Source: Reddybacter sp041277045 (GTDB lineage: Bacteria; Pseudomonadota; Gammaproteobacteria; Pseudomonadales; Porticoccaceae). From it: a DNA stretch of 64,000 bases. A model generated the notes under the pieces. The model did not search any database. It worked only from the letters and a program-made list of their open reading frames with translations, and had not been told where the DNA came from. The DNA lies in NCBI GenBank assembly GCA_041277045.1, contig JBGFSY010000001.1:310001-374000 (forward strand), written 5' to 3'. Numbering within the stretch: position 1 is the stretch's first letter; the number at the start of each line of letters is the position of its first letter. Made by a program: the position numbers and the translations under genes. Below are positions 43,883-52,226 of this stretch, one piece after another.

Positions 43883-44599
43883 CTAAACCCTGGTCGGCGC
43901 TATAAATGCCAGCTTTCTATCAATCACGATTTCATCCGCACTCAAGCGACAGCCATACACCAGCACCTCGACACCTGCGGCGATGGCCTCAGCCAGGGTC
44001 TGGGTATACAGCGGATCAATATCCTCTGCAGCGCTCACCTCTTCAACGTCCGTCAATTGCACGCAAAAAACCAGCACCCCGCGCTGCCCCTGTTCGACCA
44101 CGTACATCAACTCACGCAAATGCTTGGCACCTCGAGAGCTGACGGCATCGGGAAAGCGCGCCTGCTTGCCCTGCGCTTCCAGCGTCACACTCTTCACTTC
44201 GATAAAACACTGAGCCTCGCCCTGTTCGAGCAAGATATCGATGCGGCTATTTTCCTCACCGTAGCGCACCTCGGTACGCAGATTGTCATAACCTTGAAGC
44301 TCACTGATCACAGCGTTTTCAATGGCCTCAACCACCAGCTTATTGGGCCGTGCGGTATTCACCCCCGCCAGTCGTCCACCGGTGGTGGTAATCAACTCTA
44401 GCGTACCGGGCAGTTTGCGCTTCGGATTATCGGAGCGAGAGTACCAGCAGGGCTGGCCCGGGCACAGGCAGTTCTTCATTGAGCCGGTGTTGGCGCAATG
44501 AATGGTTAGCTCACTGCCATCGAGCAATTCAATATCGGCAAAAAAACGCTTATAGCGCTTAATAAAGGTCGCCTCTTCAAAGGCCGGGGAAATTTTCAT
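43883..44599 (-). CDS. sfsA: Sugar fermentation stimulation protein SfsA
   Basis: Conserved DNA-binding/nuclease-like protein of unclear physiological role. 238 aa from ATG 44599 (AAGAG 7 nt upstream) rather than the TTG at 44605. Contains the family motifs FADIELLDGSELTIHCANTGSM, NTARPNKLVVEAI and EVKSVTLE in a nuclease-like core. Followed (transcriptionally preceded) by the aminotransferase gene, 33 bp apart. Confidence 0.95.
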   Translation of the reverse strand: MKISPAFEEATFIKRYKRFFADIELLDGSELTIHCANTGSMKNCLCPGQPCWYSRSDNPKRKLPGTLELITTTGGRLAGVNTARPNKLVVEAIENAVISELQGYDNLRTEVRYGEENSRIDILLEQGEAQCFIEVKSVTLEAQGKQARFPDAVSSRGAKHLRELMYVVEQGQRGVLVFCVQLTDVEEVSAAEDIDPLYTQTLAEAIAAGVEVLVYGCRLSADEIVIDRKLAFIAPTRV

Positions 44600-44632
44600 C
44601 GACAACTCTTCGTTTTATTCAAGGCGAAAGTC

Positions 44633-45808
44633 TTAGCTCGCCAGTGCTTTATCCAGTCGTTCAACAGCCCGCTCTAGCCTGTCCATCGGCTGGGTGTAGG
44701 AAAAGCGCACATGCTGTCGCGCCAGATACTCACCGAAGTCGGTGCCCGGCGTAAAAGCCACCCCCGCTCGCTCGAGCATATCCCAGCAAAAGACTTCGCT
44801 ATCCTCCGCCAACGTTTCGATACCGGCATAAATATAAAAAGCACCTGCCGGTGTGTGAGGGATGCTAAAGCCAAGCTCTCGCAGGGCGGGGACAAGATAG
44901 TCCCGGCGCTGGCGAAACTCGGCGCGGCGGGCTTCCATAATTTCAAGAGTCGCCGGTTGAAAGGCGCCGAGGGCAGCATATTGAGCAATACTGGGCGGCG
45001 AGATGTAAAAGTTCTGCGCCATGATGTTGATGGCCTCAAGGGCATCTTCCGGCACTACCATCCAGCCAAGACGCCAGCCGGTCATGCCGAAGTACTTCGA
45101 AAAGCTATTAATCACCATGGCATCGTTATTTATTTCGAGAATGGAGCTCTCCGGCTGATCATAAACCAGGCCATGATAGAGCTCATCCATAATCAATACA
45201 CCATTGTGGCTCGTCACCACGTCATTAATATCCCGTTGATTGTCGAGAGAAAGCATCTCTCCCGTGGGGTTGCTCGGCGAGGCCACCAATACGCCCACGG
45301 TGTTGTCCTGCCAGTGATCGGCAACAGCCTGCGGAGTTAATTGATAGGCATTGTGGGCATCGACCGGAATCAATTGGGGCTCGCCACCGGCGCGTCGCAC
45401 GAAATTGGCATTGCAGGGGTAGCCGGGGTCAGTCAGCTGCAGGCCGTCTCCCGGATTAATAATAAGATCGCAAATCAAACCCAGTGCGGCACTACTACCG
45501 GTCGTCACCACAATGCGCTGGGCCGGTATATTCAAACCGTAGCGGGTGTCATAAAACGCTGCGATGGCTTCACGCAGCTCGATAATACCCAGCGAGGGGG
45601 TATAGAAGGTTTTTTCATCCCGCAGGGCTGCACTTGCCGCTTCGATAATAGCCGGGGCCGTGGGGAAAGCGGGCTCACCGGCCTCCATGCGCACAATATC
45701 GCGCCCCTGAGCCTCCATTTTCACCGCAGCCTCAAGAAAATCGACCACTTTAAACGATGTCATACCCTCAATTCGTGAGGCGTATTGACGCTGAATCCCA
45801 CCCGACAT
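44633..45808 (-). CDS. PLP-dependent class I/II aminotransferase
   Basis: Transaminase of the AspC/AlaT-like fold type I. 391 aa. PLP Lys is in NSFSKYFGMTGWRLGW; substrate-binding Arg-rich GWRLGW, and the Y/D pair DELYHGLVYD are in place. The nearby order (aminotransferase, dksA, gluQ, pcnB) parallels Pseudomonas, where the gene is annotated as an aspartate-type aminotransferase. Substrate not determined from sequence. It probably forms a unit with sfsA. Confidence 0.88.
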   Translation of the reverse strand: MSGGIQRQYASRIEGMTSFKVVDFLEAAVKMEAQGRDIVRMEAGEPAFPTAPAIIEAASAALRDEKTFYTPSLGIIELREAIAAFYDTRYGLNIPAQRIVVTTGSSAALGLICDLIINPGDGLQLTDPGYPCNANFVRRAGGEPQLIPVDAHNAYQLTPQAVADHWQDNTVGVLVASPSNPTGEMLSLDNQRDINDVVTSHNGVLIMDELYHGLVYDQPESSILEINNDAMVINSFSKYFGMTGWRLGWMVVPEDALEAINIMAQNFYISPPSIAQYAALGAFQPATLEIMEARRAEFRQRRDYLVPALRELGFSIPHTPAGAFYIYAGIETLAEDSEVFCWDMLERAGVAFTPGTDFGEYLARQHVRFSYTQPMDRLERAVERLDKALAS

Positions 45809-45882
45809 AGTTTGTTCTCGCTTCTCTGCAGAAAAAACAGCTATTGTAGGCCATGATTAAGCACTAATAATGTAAATTAGAC

Positions 45883-45911
45883 TTGAAAAAATCGCCCAGT
45901 GGCACTATAAC
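45883..45911 (+). promoter_or_regulatory. Sigma-70 promoter of dksA
   Basis: TTGAAA (45883-45888) and TATAAC (45906-45911) separated by exactly 17 bp; both differ by one base from consensus. Transcription would start near 45918, 31 nt before the dksA ATG. Confidence 0.75.
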
Positions 45912-45948
45912 GTCCTGCTTCGCGATAGCATTAAAACGGAACACGTCT

Positions 45949-46398
45949 ATGCCCAAGAAAAAAGCGGCCAAAGCACCCACCCTTACCCTTCACGGCCAGG
46001 CTCCCTATAAGGAGAAAAAGGGCGAAGAGTACATGAATGAAAATCAGCAAAAGCACTTTAAAGCGCTGCTGCTGGGCTGGAAGCAAGAACTGATGGAAGA
46101 GGTCGATCGCACGGTCAGCCACATGAAAGACGAGGCGGCAAACTTCCCTGACCCAGCAGACCGGGCCACACAGGAAGAAGAATTTAGCCTCGAGTTACGC
46201 ACCCGTGACCGAGAGCGTAAGCTGATCAAGAAAATTGACAGTACCATGGAGCTACTCGATGCCGACGACTACGGTTACTGCGACCAGTGTGGCGTCGATA
46301 TTGGCATTCGCCGACTAGAAGCTCGCCCCACTGCGACGCTCTGTGTCGACTGCAAAACCCTTGACGAAATTAAAGAGAAGCAGGTTAGCGGCAGCTAA
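45949..46398 (+). CDS. dksA: RNA polymerase-binding transcription factor DksA
   Basis: Binds the secondary channel of RNA polymerase and with ppGpp controls rRNA and amino-acid promoters. 149 aa from ATG 45949 (family start MPKKKAAK); the longer open frame upstream crosses the promoter. Coiled coil with the tip DPADRA (D68, D71, A73) and the four-Cys zinc finger C111, C114, C132, C135. gluQ follows 21 bp later as in E. coli and Pseudomonas. Confidence 0.96.
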   Translation: MPKKKAAKAPTLTLHGQAPYKEKKGEEYMNENQQKHFKALLLGWKQELMEEVDRTVSHMKDEAANFPDPADRATQEEEFSLELRTRDRERKLIKKIDSTMELLDADDYGYCDQCGVDIGIRRLEARPTATLCVDCKTLDEIKEKQVSGS

Positions 46399-46419
46399 AA
46401 CCTCCCCGGCTGCCAATTG

Positions 46420-47337
46420 ATGGCTGTCAGCTCTTATATTGGCCGGTTTGCACCCTCGCCAACCGGCCCTCTTCATAAAGGTTCACTACTCGCCGCCCTG
46501 GCCAGTTTTCTCGATGCCCGAGCAAATAACGGGCAGTGGCTGTTGCGTATTGAAAACATAGATCCCCCACGGGAAGTACCCGGTGCCGCCGATCACATCC
46601 TCAGGCAACTGGATGATCACGGCCTGCACTGGGATGGATCTGTGCTTCACCAAAGTTCACGATTAGTCGCTTATCAGGACGCACTACACCAGCTAGGCGA
46701 TGCGGGTTTGTTATACGCCTGTTATTGTAACCGGGTACGCTTGCGAACACTGGGCGGCTGCTACGATGGTGCCTGTCGGGCTAATAAAACTAATTCTGGC
46801 ACGGCAATCCCCGACAAACCCCAGGCTACCCGCATTCAAATACCCGAACACAGCACCATCAGCCTGAATGATTTAATTCAAGGCCCCCTGGTTTTTGACC
46901 TGAGTAAGGCTGGGGACTTTATTCTCCGCCGTCGCGATCAGCTCCCCGCCTATCAATTGGCCTGCAGTCTGGATGACGGCTATCAAAACATCAGTCATGT
47001 TATTCGGGGCAGCGATCTACTTGACTCCACTCCCCGCCAGATACACCTACTACAATGCTTGGGCTTGCAAGTACCGCACTACGGGCATATTCCGGTGCTC
47101 AGCAATGCACAGGGGCAAAAGCTCAGCAAACAAAACCATGCGCCCGAGCTCAGCTCCAGCAACGCATCATCCAACCTTCTCGACTGCCTGCATTTACTCG
47201 CCATGCCTGCCCCTCAAGCACTCAAGCATTCATCGGTACAGCAAATTATCAACTGGGCCATTGAGCACTGGCAGCTCAATAACGCACCCTCTCTCACCAT
47301 GGTGACAGAAAGTGACAAGCCCAACGAAATGTCATAA
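46420..47337 (+). CDS. gluQ: Glutamyl-Q tRNA(Asp) synthetase
   Basis: Attaches glutamate to queuosine of tRNA(Asp) in the anticodon. 305 aa starting ATG 46420, three bases after a TTG. The class I aaRS signature is HKGS at residues 19-22 of FAPSPTGPLHKGS; the KMSKS-like motif is KLSKQN near residue 232. The zinc-binding stretch around CYCNRVRLRTLGGC with a following C-terminal Cys is preserved. The protein lacks the anticodon-binding domain, as expected. Confidence 0.95.
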   Translation: MAVSSYIGRFAPSPTGPLHKGSLLAALASFLDARANNGQWLLRIENIDPPREVPGAADHILRQLDDHGLHWDGSVLHQSSRLVAYQDALHQLGDAGLLYACYCNRVRLRTLGGCYDGACRANKTNSGTAIPDKPQATRIQIPEHSTISLNDLIQGPLVFDLSKAGDFILRRRDQLPAYQLACSLDDGYQNISHVIRGSDLLDSTPRQIHLLQCLGLQVPHYGHIPVLSNAQGQKLSKQNHAPELSSSNASSNLLDCLHLLAMPAPQALKHSSVQQIINWAIEHWQLNNAPSLTMVTESDKPNEMS

Positions 47338-47396
47338 CCAAACATATTTAGCTATAAAAACAGCCGTCGTTAAACGTATTATTTCTAAGAAAACCT

Positions 47397-47428
47397 TTGC
47401 GCAGCTCACATTTTCTCAGTAATATAAT
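47397..47428 (+). promoter_or_regulatory. Promoter of tandem sRNA 1
   Basis: TTGCGC (47397-47402), 17-bp spacer, TAATAT (47420-47425); a perfect TATAAT overlaps at 47423-47428. The AAACCTTTGC block at the -35 end is repeated at sRNA 2. Confidence 0.55.
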
Positions 47429-47434
47429 TTTCAC

Positions 47435-47588
47435 TTATAACGATAATGAATAATCAGACTGTAAAAACATAATAATAACAATAGAAAATAATAATAAATC
47501 AGATGAGTTGCTATACGTTTTTAAGGGTGGGTTAGATCCAGAAACAAGTGGCATATTAAAAAAGGAAAGCCCTCGGGCTTTCCTTTTT
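47435..47588 (+). ncRNA. Candidate small RNA, tandem copy 1
   Basis: About 150 nt. Leader with AAN triplets (AATAATAACAAT at 47471-47482, then AATAATAATAA), a core beginning GATGAGTTGCTATACG at 47502 and containing AAGGGTGGGTTAGATCC, and an intrinsic terminator GGAAAGCC/GGCTTTCC (47564-47571, 47576-47583) followed by five T. The core is nearly identical in copy 2, but a 2-nt indel shifts any reading frame, so it is non-coding. The AAN-rich leader resembles Hfq-binding sequence of Crc-sequestering sRNAs. Confidence 0.7.
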
Positions 47589-47704
47589 ACTACCTGAGAA
47601 TCTTTCATTGCCCGTGCAAGCGACTTATTCGCCCTGCAAAACCCAGTAGTAATTCCTAACTCACCTATTTCGTCAACCTCTTTCCAAATAAGTTAAAAAA
47701 ACCT

Positions 47705-47733
47705 TTGCATAAATCCAGAAGCCTCATTACTAT
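47705..47733 (+). promoter_or_regulatory. Promoter of tandem sRNA 2
   Basis: TTGCAT (47705-47710), 17-bp spacer, TACTAT (47728-47733), in the same position relative to the core as in copy 1 and preceded by the same AAACCTTTGC block. Confidence 0.5.
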
Positions 47734-47739
47734 GCCTGC

Positions 47740-47875
47740 AAGTCATCTAAATGATGACTGAAAAGAATAACAATAAATAATAAAAATAATAGATGAGTTG
47801 CTATACGTTTAAGGGTGGGTTAGATCCAGAAACACATGGCATATTGCAAAGGGAAACCCTCGGGTTTCCCTTTTT
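47740..47875 (+). ncRNA. Candidate small RNA, tandem copy 2
   Basis: About 135 nt. Leader with AAN triplets (AATAACAATAAATAATAA at 47766 onward), core from 47792 matching copy 1, and terminator GGGAAACC/GGTTTCCC (47851-47858, 47863-47870) plus five T. Relative to copy 1 the terminator stem has two compensatory changes (A-T to G-C, G-C to A-T), which supports a selected structure. The core could code 41 residues only in this copy, so it is best read as RNA. Confidence 0.7.
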
Positions 47876-47994
47876 ACTATCCCATTTTTTTCTTCATAGA
47901 AGGCCCACTTCACCGTAATCCCTTCTTTTAAATGGCAAAACCAACGACATACCTTTGAACACCGTTTTTAAGACAGTATCCACTACAAGCTATA

Positions 47995-48003
47995 TGCTAG
48001 AAT
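47995..48003 (+). promoter_or_regulatory. Extended -10 promoter of pcnB
   Basis: TGCTAGAAT: TG, one base, and a TAGAAT hexamer, about 45 bp before the pcnB ATG. There is no clear -35 box, which fits an extended -10 promoter. Confidence 0.45.
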
Positions 48004-48047
48004 CACGCCCCTATTTCCTCGCGCCATAAGGTTTCCAGGCCCATTCC

Positions 48048-49397
48048 ATGCTAAAACGGATCGCCAAAACACTCGGCTTCAAAAAAAAACGCGCTGTTGC
48101 CGGACCTCATGTTGTGCCGCCCGGCTCTCACCCCATCGTACCAAAGGATATCAGTCGCGCCGCTTCTGAAGTTGTCAGTGGGTTAGAAGAAGCCGGTTAC
48201 AAAGCTTATGTGGTCGGCGGCTGTGTACGTGACCTGATGCTCGGCCTCAAGCCCAAAGATTTTGACGTCGCCACCAATGCTACGCCGGAAGAAGTAAAAG
48301 GTATTTTCAGGCGCGCGCAAATCATTGGCCGGCGCTTTCGTATCGTTCATGTGCGTTTTGGCCGCGAAGTGATCGAAGTCACCACCTTCCGCGCCCACCA
48401 CACCAGCAGCCCAGGCAAGGACAAAAATCTCTCCCACCAGTCTAAAGAGGGCATGCTACTGCGTGACAATGTCTTTGGCTCGATTGATGAGGACGCCAGC
48501 CGGCGCGACTTCAGCATCAATGCCATGTACTACCACCCCACCGACAACACTATTTACGACTATGCAGACGGTCTGCAAGATCTCGAGCAAAAAACCTTAC
48601 GTATTATTGGCGATACGGCCACTCGCTATCGAGAAGATCCGGTGCGCATGCTCCGCGCCGCGCGCTTTGCCGCCAAGCTAGACTTCGAGCTAGACGATAA
48701 AACTTTCGCGCCCATCGCGGAGTGCGCGCCCTTACTCGGTGATATTTCCTCCGCCCGATTGTTCGATGAAAGCTTAAAGCTACTCATGAGCGGTGCAGCC
48801 TTGGCGACCTATGAACAACTCTGCGAGCTCGAACTCTTCGCTCAACTATTTCCGCAAACATCTCGCCTGCTCGATGACGACTTTTATCAAAAGCTGATCA
48901 GCCAGGCGATGCGCAATACCGATGCCCGTATCAATAACCGCCAGCGCGTAACGCCGGCCTTTATTTACGCCGCCCTGTTGTGGCCCCCCCTGCTCGAACA
49001 ACGCAAGCACTACACCGATAAGGGCGACTCGCCCCTCTACGCCCTGCAACAGGCCGGCAGCGATGCTATTCAGCAACAGGTTAAGCGCACCGCCATTCCC
49101 CGGCGCTTCACCACCATGATGAAAGAAATCTGGGAGCTACAGGCCCGTCTCAACAGGCGCAATGGCCAAAATGCCGCGCGCGTGTTTAGCCACCCCCGCT
49201 TTCGCGCCGCCTATGACTTTTTACTGCTGCGCGAGCAAGCCGGTGAACAAACCCAGGGCTTAGGTGAGTGGTGGACCCTCTATCAAGAGGTCGATGAAGA
49301 CGAGCGCGAGGCCATGGTCGCCGCCCTGCCAAGACCCAAATCAGGCAACAAGCGTCGTCGCTCACGCCGCAAACCCAAAGCGGATCATGCCAGCTAA
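48048..49397 (+). CDS. pcnB: Poly(A) polymerase I
   Basis: Adds 3' poly(A) tails that promote RNA decay. 449 aa. N-terminal nucleotidyltransferase with YVVGGCVRDLMLGLKPKDFDV (about residues 53-73) containing the catalytic Asp pair, followed by the RRFRIVHVRFGRE strand and RRDFSINAMYY motif. The C terminus is very basic (KSGNKRRRSRRKPK), usual for PcnB. The folK gene starts inside its last 11 nt. Confidence 0.96.
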   Translation: MLKRIAKTLGFKKKRAVAGPHVVPPGSHPIVPKDISRAASEVVSGLEEAGYKAYVVGGCVRDLMLGLKPKDFDVATNATPEEVKGIFRRAQIIGRRFRIVHVRFGREVIEVTTFRAHHTSSPGKDKNLSHQSKEGMLLRDNVFGSIDEDASRRDFSINAMYYHPTDNTIYDYADGLQDLEQKTLRIIGDTATRYREDPVRMLRAARFAAKLDFELDDKTFAPIAECAPLLGDISSARLFDESLKLLMSGAALATYEQLCELELFAQLFPQTSRLLDDDFYQKLISQAMRNTDARINNRQRVTPAFIYAALLWPPLLEQRKHYTDKGDSPLYALQQAGSDAIQQQVKRTAIPRRFTTMMKEIWELQARLNRRNGQNAARVFSHPRFRAAYDFLLLREQAGEQTQGLGEWWTLYQEVDEDEREAMVAALPRPKSGNKRRRSRRKPKADHAS

Positions 49398-49896
49398 GGT
49401 CTATCTTGGCTTGGGTAGTAATCTCAATTCACCACCCCGACAGATCAAAGCCGCCCTCAAGGCCATTGCTAAATTACCAGGCACTCGGCTCGAGTGCTGT
49501 GCGCCCTGGTACCAGAGCATCGCCATTGGCCCCGGCAGCCAGCCCCGTTATATCAACACGGTGGCTGCGATAGACACCGTGCTCAAGCCTCGGACTTTAC
49601 TCAAGGCCCTACAAGGCATAGAGATACAGCAGGGCAGGAAACGCATCGTACGCTGGGGGCCACGCACACTCGATATCGACATTCTGCTCTACGCCAAGCA
49701 GACTTTAAATACACGACAACTACTAATCCCCCACCCCCGCCTCGGCGAGCGCAACTTTGTCCTCTACCCCCTAGCCGATATTGCCCCCGACTTATGCCTG
49801 CCCGGCGGCACAACGCTGGCAAGACTATTGGCAAACTGTTCGTCAGAAGGTATTGTCCGCCTCGATGTTGGAGGAAGTGGTGGACGTACTGGCTAA
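49387..49896 (+). CDS. folK: Hydroxymethyldihydropteridine pyrophosphokinase
   Basis: Transfers pyrophosphate from ATP to hydroxymethyl-dihydropterin, the step before DHPS. 169 aa from ATG 49387, overlapping pcnB by 11 nt. Contains YLGLGSNL, the RRWGPRTLDIDILLY motif (here RIVRWGPRTLDIDILLY) with the Mg-binding Asp pair, and PHPRLGERNFVLYPLADIAP. Its product feeds folP at the left end of this window, though not linked. Confidence 0.95.
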   Translation: MPAKVYLGLGSNLNSPPRQIKAALKAIAKLPGTRLECCAPWYQSIAIGPGSQPRYINTVAAIDTVLKPRTLLKALQGIEIQQGRKRIVRWGPRTLDIDILLYAKQTLNTRQLLIPHPRLGERNFVLYPLADIAPDLCLPGGTTLARLLANCSSEGIVRLDVGGSGGRTG

Positions 49897-50563
49897 GACT
49901 ATTAATCTCGACCCAAATACCGGTACGCCGCCCCGCTTTATTGCGGTGGAAGGGCCCGTTGGCGTCGGCAAAACATCCCTCGCCAAACGCCTGGCAGAAA
50001 CCTTCAATTACGATACCCTGCTCGAGAAAACAGAAGACAATCCCTTTCTGGCACGCTTTTATCAAGATAGACATGCCGCTGCACTACCGACTCAATTACA
50101 TTTTTTATTACAAAGAGCCGAACAGATTGAAGAACTGCGTCAGGGCGATATGTTCCAGCCCCTGCGCATAGCCGACTTTCTCATGGACAAAGACCCCCTC
50201 TTCGCCCGCGTGACTCTCGACGCTGACGAATTGAAAATTTATCAGGCTGTTTATCAACAGCTAACCCTGAACAAACCCAGACCCGATTTGGTGATTTATT
50301 TGCAAGCGCCTGCCGATGTATTGATAGAGCGCATCAACAACCGCGGCGTTGCCAGCGAGCGCAATATCGATTTAGCCTACCTGACCCAGCTCAATGAAGC
50401 CTATATGGAATTTTTCCATTACTATGAGGCCGCACCGCTGCTGATTATTAACGCAGCGGACATTGACCCCATTAACAACGAAGACGACTACCGACACTTG
50501 GTGGACTACCTGCTCAGTATCAAAAGCGGGCGACACTACTACAATCCCCAGGCACATTTGTAA
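49865..50563 (+). CDS. Deoxynucleoside kinase family protein
   Basis: P-loop kinase of the deoxyguanosine/deoxyadenosine kinase-like family; phosphorylates deoxynucleosides. Walker A GPVGVGKT (about residue 30-37) in IAVEGPVGVGKTSLAKRLAE, the lid region with RGVASERNIDLAYL, and LFLQRAEQIEELRQ-like stretch after DRHAAALPTQLHFLLQ. The ATG at 49865 overlaps folK by 32 nt; GTG at 49880 behind GGAGGA is an alternative start. About 232 aa. Lies between folK and panB, as in several marine gammaproteobacteria. Confidence 0.85.
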   Translation: MLEEVVDVLAKTINLDPNTGTPPRFIAVEGPVGVGKTSLAKRLAETFNYDTLLEKTEDNPFLARFYQDRHAAALPTQLHFLLQRAEQIEELRQGDMFQPLRIADFLMDKDPLFARVTLDADELKIYQAVYQQLTLNKPRPDLVIYLQAPADVLIERINNRGVASERNIDLAYLTQLNEAYMEFFHYYEAAPLLIINAADIDPINNEDDYRHLVDYLLSIKSGRHYYNPQAHL

Positions 50564-50607
50564 GGCCTTTAATCAGCCATGTATTACGTATTAAAAGAGA
50601 CCCGCCG

Positions 50608-51399
50608 ATGAAATCTGTCACCATCAATACCCTTAACAGTCACAAAGCTGCCGGCGATAAATTCCCCATCATCACCGCCTACGACAGTGCCTTTGCGCGC
50701 CAGATTGAGCTTGCCGGTATTGATGTGATTCTGGTCGGTGACTCCCTGGGCAATGTCATTCTCGGCTATAACAGCACTGTGCCTGTGACCATGGATGACA
50801 TGCTCCACCACACCGGCGCGGTCAGCCGCGGCAACAGTAAATCACTGATTATTGCCGACATGCCCTACATGTCCTACGCCACCGAAGAAGACACCCTCGC
50901 CAATGCCGCTCTGCTGATGCAAGCCGGCGCACAAATGGTCAAAGTCGAGGGCGGTGCTTGGTTAGAGGAATCTGTATTCAGCCTCAGCCAGCGCGGGGTG
51001 CCCGTCTGTGGCCACCTCGGCCTGACGCCGCAATCCTTTAATAAACTGGGCGGCTATAAGGTACAAGGGCGCGACGACGAAGGCGCCGAGTTAATTCTGC
51101 GCGACGCCAAAATCCTGCAGGAGGCCGGTGCCGATATGCTGGTACTGGAATGCGTGCCCACTGAACTGGCGACCACTATTACCGCGGCTTTAGACATCCC
51201 CGTGGTTGGTATTGGCGCCGGCCCCAACACCGATGCCCAGGTGCTCGTACTCTACGACATGCTCGGTTTTTCACCGCGCATTCCGAAGTTTACCAAGAAT
51301 TTTCTCGCCGAAACTAACAGTGTGCAATCGGCACTGCAGGCCTACGCCGATGCCGTGCGCAGCGGTGCTTTCCCCCAGGCGGAACACGGTTTTAAATAA
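50608..51399 (+). CDS. panB: 3-methyl-2-oxobutanoate hydroxymethyltransferase
   Basis: First committed step of pantothenate synthesis, transferring a hydroxymethyl group to 2-oxoisovalerate. 263 aa. Motifs ITAYDSAFARQIELAGIDVILVGDSLGN, the DMPYMSY loop, VKVEGGAW and VCGHLGLTPQS are all intact. 45-bp gap from the kinase. panC, normally next, is absent; a 196-bp MITE-like element begins 3 bp after the stop. Confidence 0.96.
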   Translation: MKSVTINTLNSHKAAGDKFPIITAYDSAFARQIELAGIDVILVGDSLGNVILGYNSTVPVTMDDMLHHTGAVSRGNSKSLIIADMPYMSYATEEDTLANAALLMQAGAQMVKVEGGAWLEESVFSLSQRGVPVCGHLGLTPQSFNKLGGYKVQGRDDEGAELILRDAKILQEAGADMLVLECVPTELATTITAALDIPVVGIGAGPNTDAQVLVLYDMLGFSPRIPKFTKNFLAETNSVQSALQAYADAVRSGAFPQAEHGFK

Positions 51400-51402
51400 G
51401 GC

Positions 51403-51598
51403 TAGTAGATTGTTGAAATTCGCCAAATAGCATCAGGTACAAGGCAAAACCTAACAAAAAATCGGCGTTATCAGTTGTAAATGAGTAGAGCCAGCGCCGT
51501 GAAACACTTTGGGTATTTTAAGATTGGTTTTCCACGCTACTCCCTTGAGGGGTGAACGCCGTAGAAGACCGAGTCAGTAGAGTTTCAACAGCCTGCTA
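51403..51598. repeat. MITE-like element with terminal inverted repeats
   Basis: 18-bp imperfect terminal inverted repeats at 51403-51420 and 51581-51598, sharing TGTTGAAA and the flanking TAG; 14 of 18 positions pair. The 160-bp interior has no ORF. It sits exactly between panB and the ArsR-type gene, and the stop codon of the latter lies inside the right end. Non-autonomous insertion is the simplest reading; copy number elsewhere is not visible here. Confidence 0.55.
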
Positions 51599-51910
51599 AG
51601 TCGGCGTCCCACAAAACATACTGTGCAGAGCCTCAATAATCACACTTACTTTCGGGTCGTCGAGGCGATAGTAAATCGTTTGCGACTCCCGCCGCGTCGC
51701 CACCATGCCCCCACGGCGCAAGGTCGCCAAATGTTGCGACAGCGCTGACTGGCTGAGGGGAATGCGTTCATTTAATTCAGTCACCGACAGCTCACCTTCA
51801 CTGAGGGCACAAAGAACCATCAAACGATTACTGTTTGAAAGCCCCTTCAATAAGCTCTCCGCCTCATGAGCATGGGCAGCCAGGTCGGCTAAATCCACTT
51901 CAATTGCCAC
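51596..51910 (-). CDS. ArsR-family transcriptional regulator (BigR/SqrR-like)
   Basis: 104-aa winged-helix repressor. Helix-turn-helix LSVTELNERIPLSQSALSQHLATLRR. Two cysteines, C34 in LMVLCALSEGEL and C100 in SMFCGTPT, match in position the Cys pair that senses persulfide in BigR/YgaV/SqrR regulators. GTG start with GGAGG 9 nt upstream. It faces a set of persulfide-metabolism genes on the plus strand, fitting a sulfide-response regulator. The last codon is in a MITE-like repeat. Confidence 0.88.
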   Translation of the reverse strand: MAIEVDLADLAAHAHEAESLLKGLSNSNRLMVLCALSEGELSVTELNERIPLSQSALSQHLATLRRGGMVATRRESQTIYYRLDDPKVSVIIEALHSMFCGTPT

Positions 51911-52004
51911 TATCCAATACCTCCAAACGCTTTTTTCGGCCCCGTACTGAGGCCTATGCTAGATCCTAATCAACTTACATTATGTATTTCTAAAATAAAC
52001 TATG

Positions 52005-52032
52005 CTAATACAATATCGCTATATCGATATTG
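52005..52032. promoter_or_regulatory. Operator/promoter for the sulfur operon, left site
   Basis: CTAATACAATA (52005-52015) is repeated at 53718-53728 upstream of the persulfide dioxygenase. It contains a TACAAT -10-like hexamer. Immediately downstream is a perfect dyad CAATATCG-N6-CGATATTG (52011-52032), a probable operator for the ArsR-type protein. Confidence 0.55.
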
Positions 52033-52084
52033 ACCTGTGATGGCAGACCGAACCTGCTGGCAGCGCTGCTAGCTCGGTACAGGT
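52033..52084 (+). other. Possible structured leader
   Basis: ACCTGT (52033-52038) pairs with ACAGGT (52079-52084), and ACCGA (52047-52051) with TCGGT (52074-52078), giving a nested stem in the presumed 5' leader of the rhodanese transcript. Covariation evidence is not available. Confidence 0.35.
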
Positions 52085-52226
52085 AATCAGCAATACAGCT
52101 GAATAACTTAGCCTTCCCGCAGCCCAAACGCGTATTCCTACTGATGCTTGCCGCAGTCATTGCTTCAAAGCGGTGATGCCGAAAGTGTCTTATTGACTCT
52201 ACGATACCTGGTCGAACGAGGAGAGA

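Larger units (their letters stand above)
47338..48047. other. 710-bp intergenic region with two tandem sRNA-like units
   Basis: No protein gene. It contains two homologous transcription units 290 bp apart, annotated separately, and the pcnB promoter. In Pseudomonas this interval holds cbrA, cbrB and the sRNA crcZ; none of the two proteins is present here. Confidence 0.8.

Noticed and set aside
47791..47917. 41-codon frame starting in the core of sRNA copy 2
   Set aside because: The matching core in copy 1 has a 2-nt indel that gives a stop after ten codons, so a protein is not conserved.
47338..48047. CrcZ itself
   Set aside because: Only position and AAN-rich leader agree; length (about 140 nt) is much shorter than CrcZ and I cannot recognise its sequence, so only an analogy is claimed.
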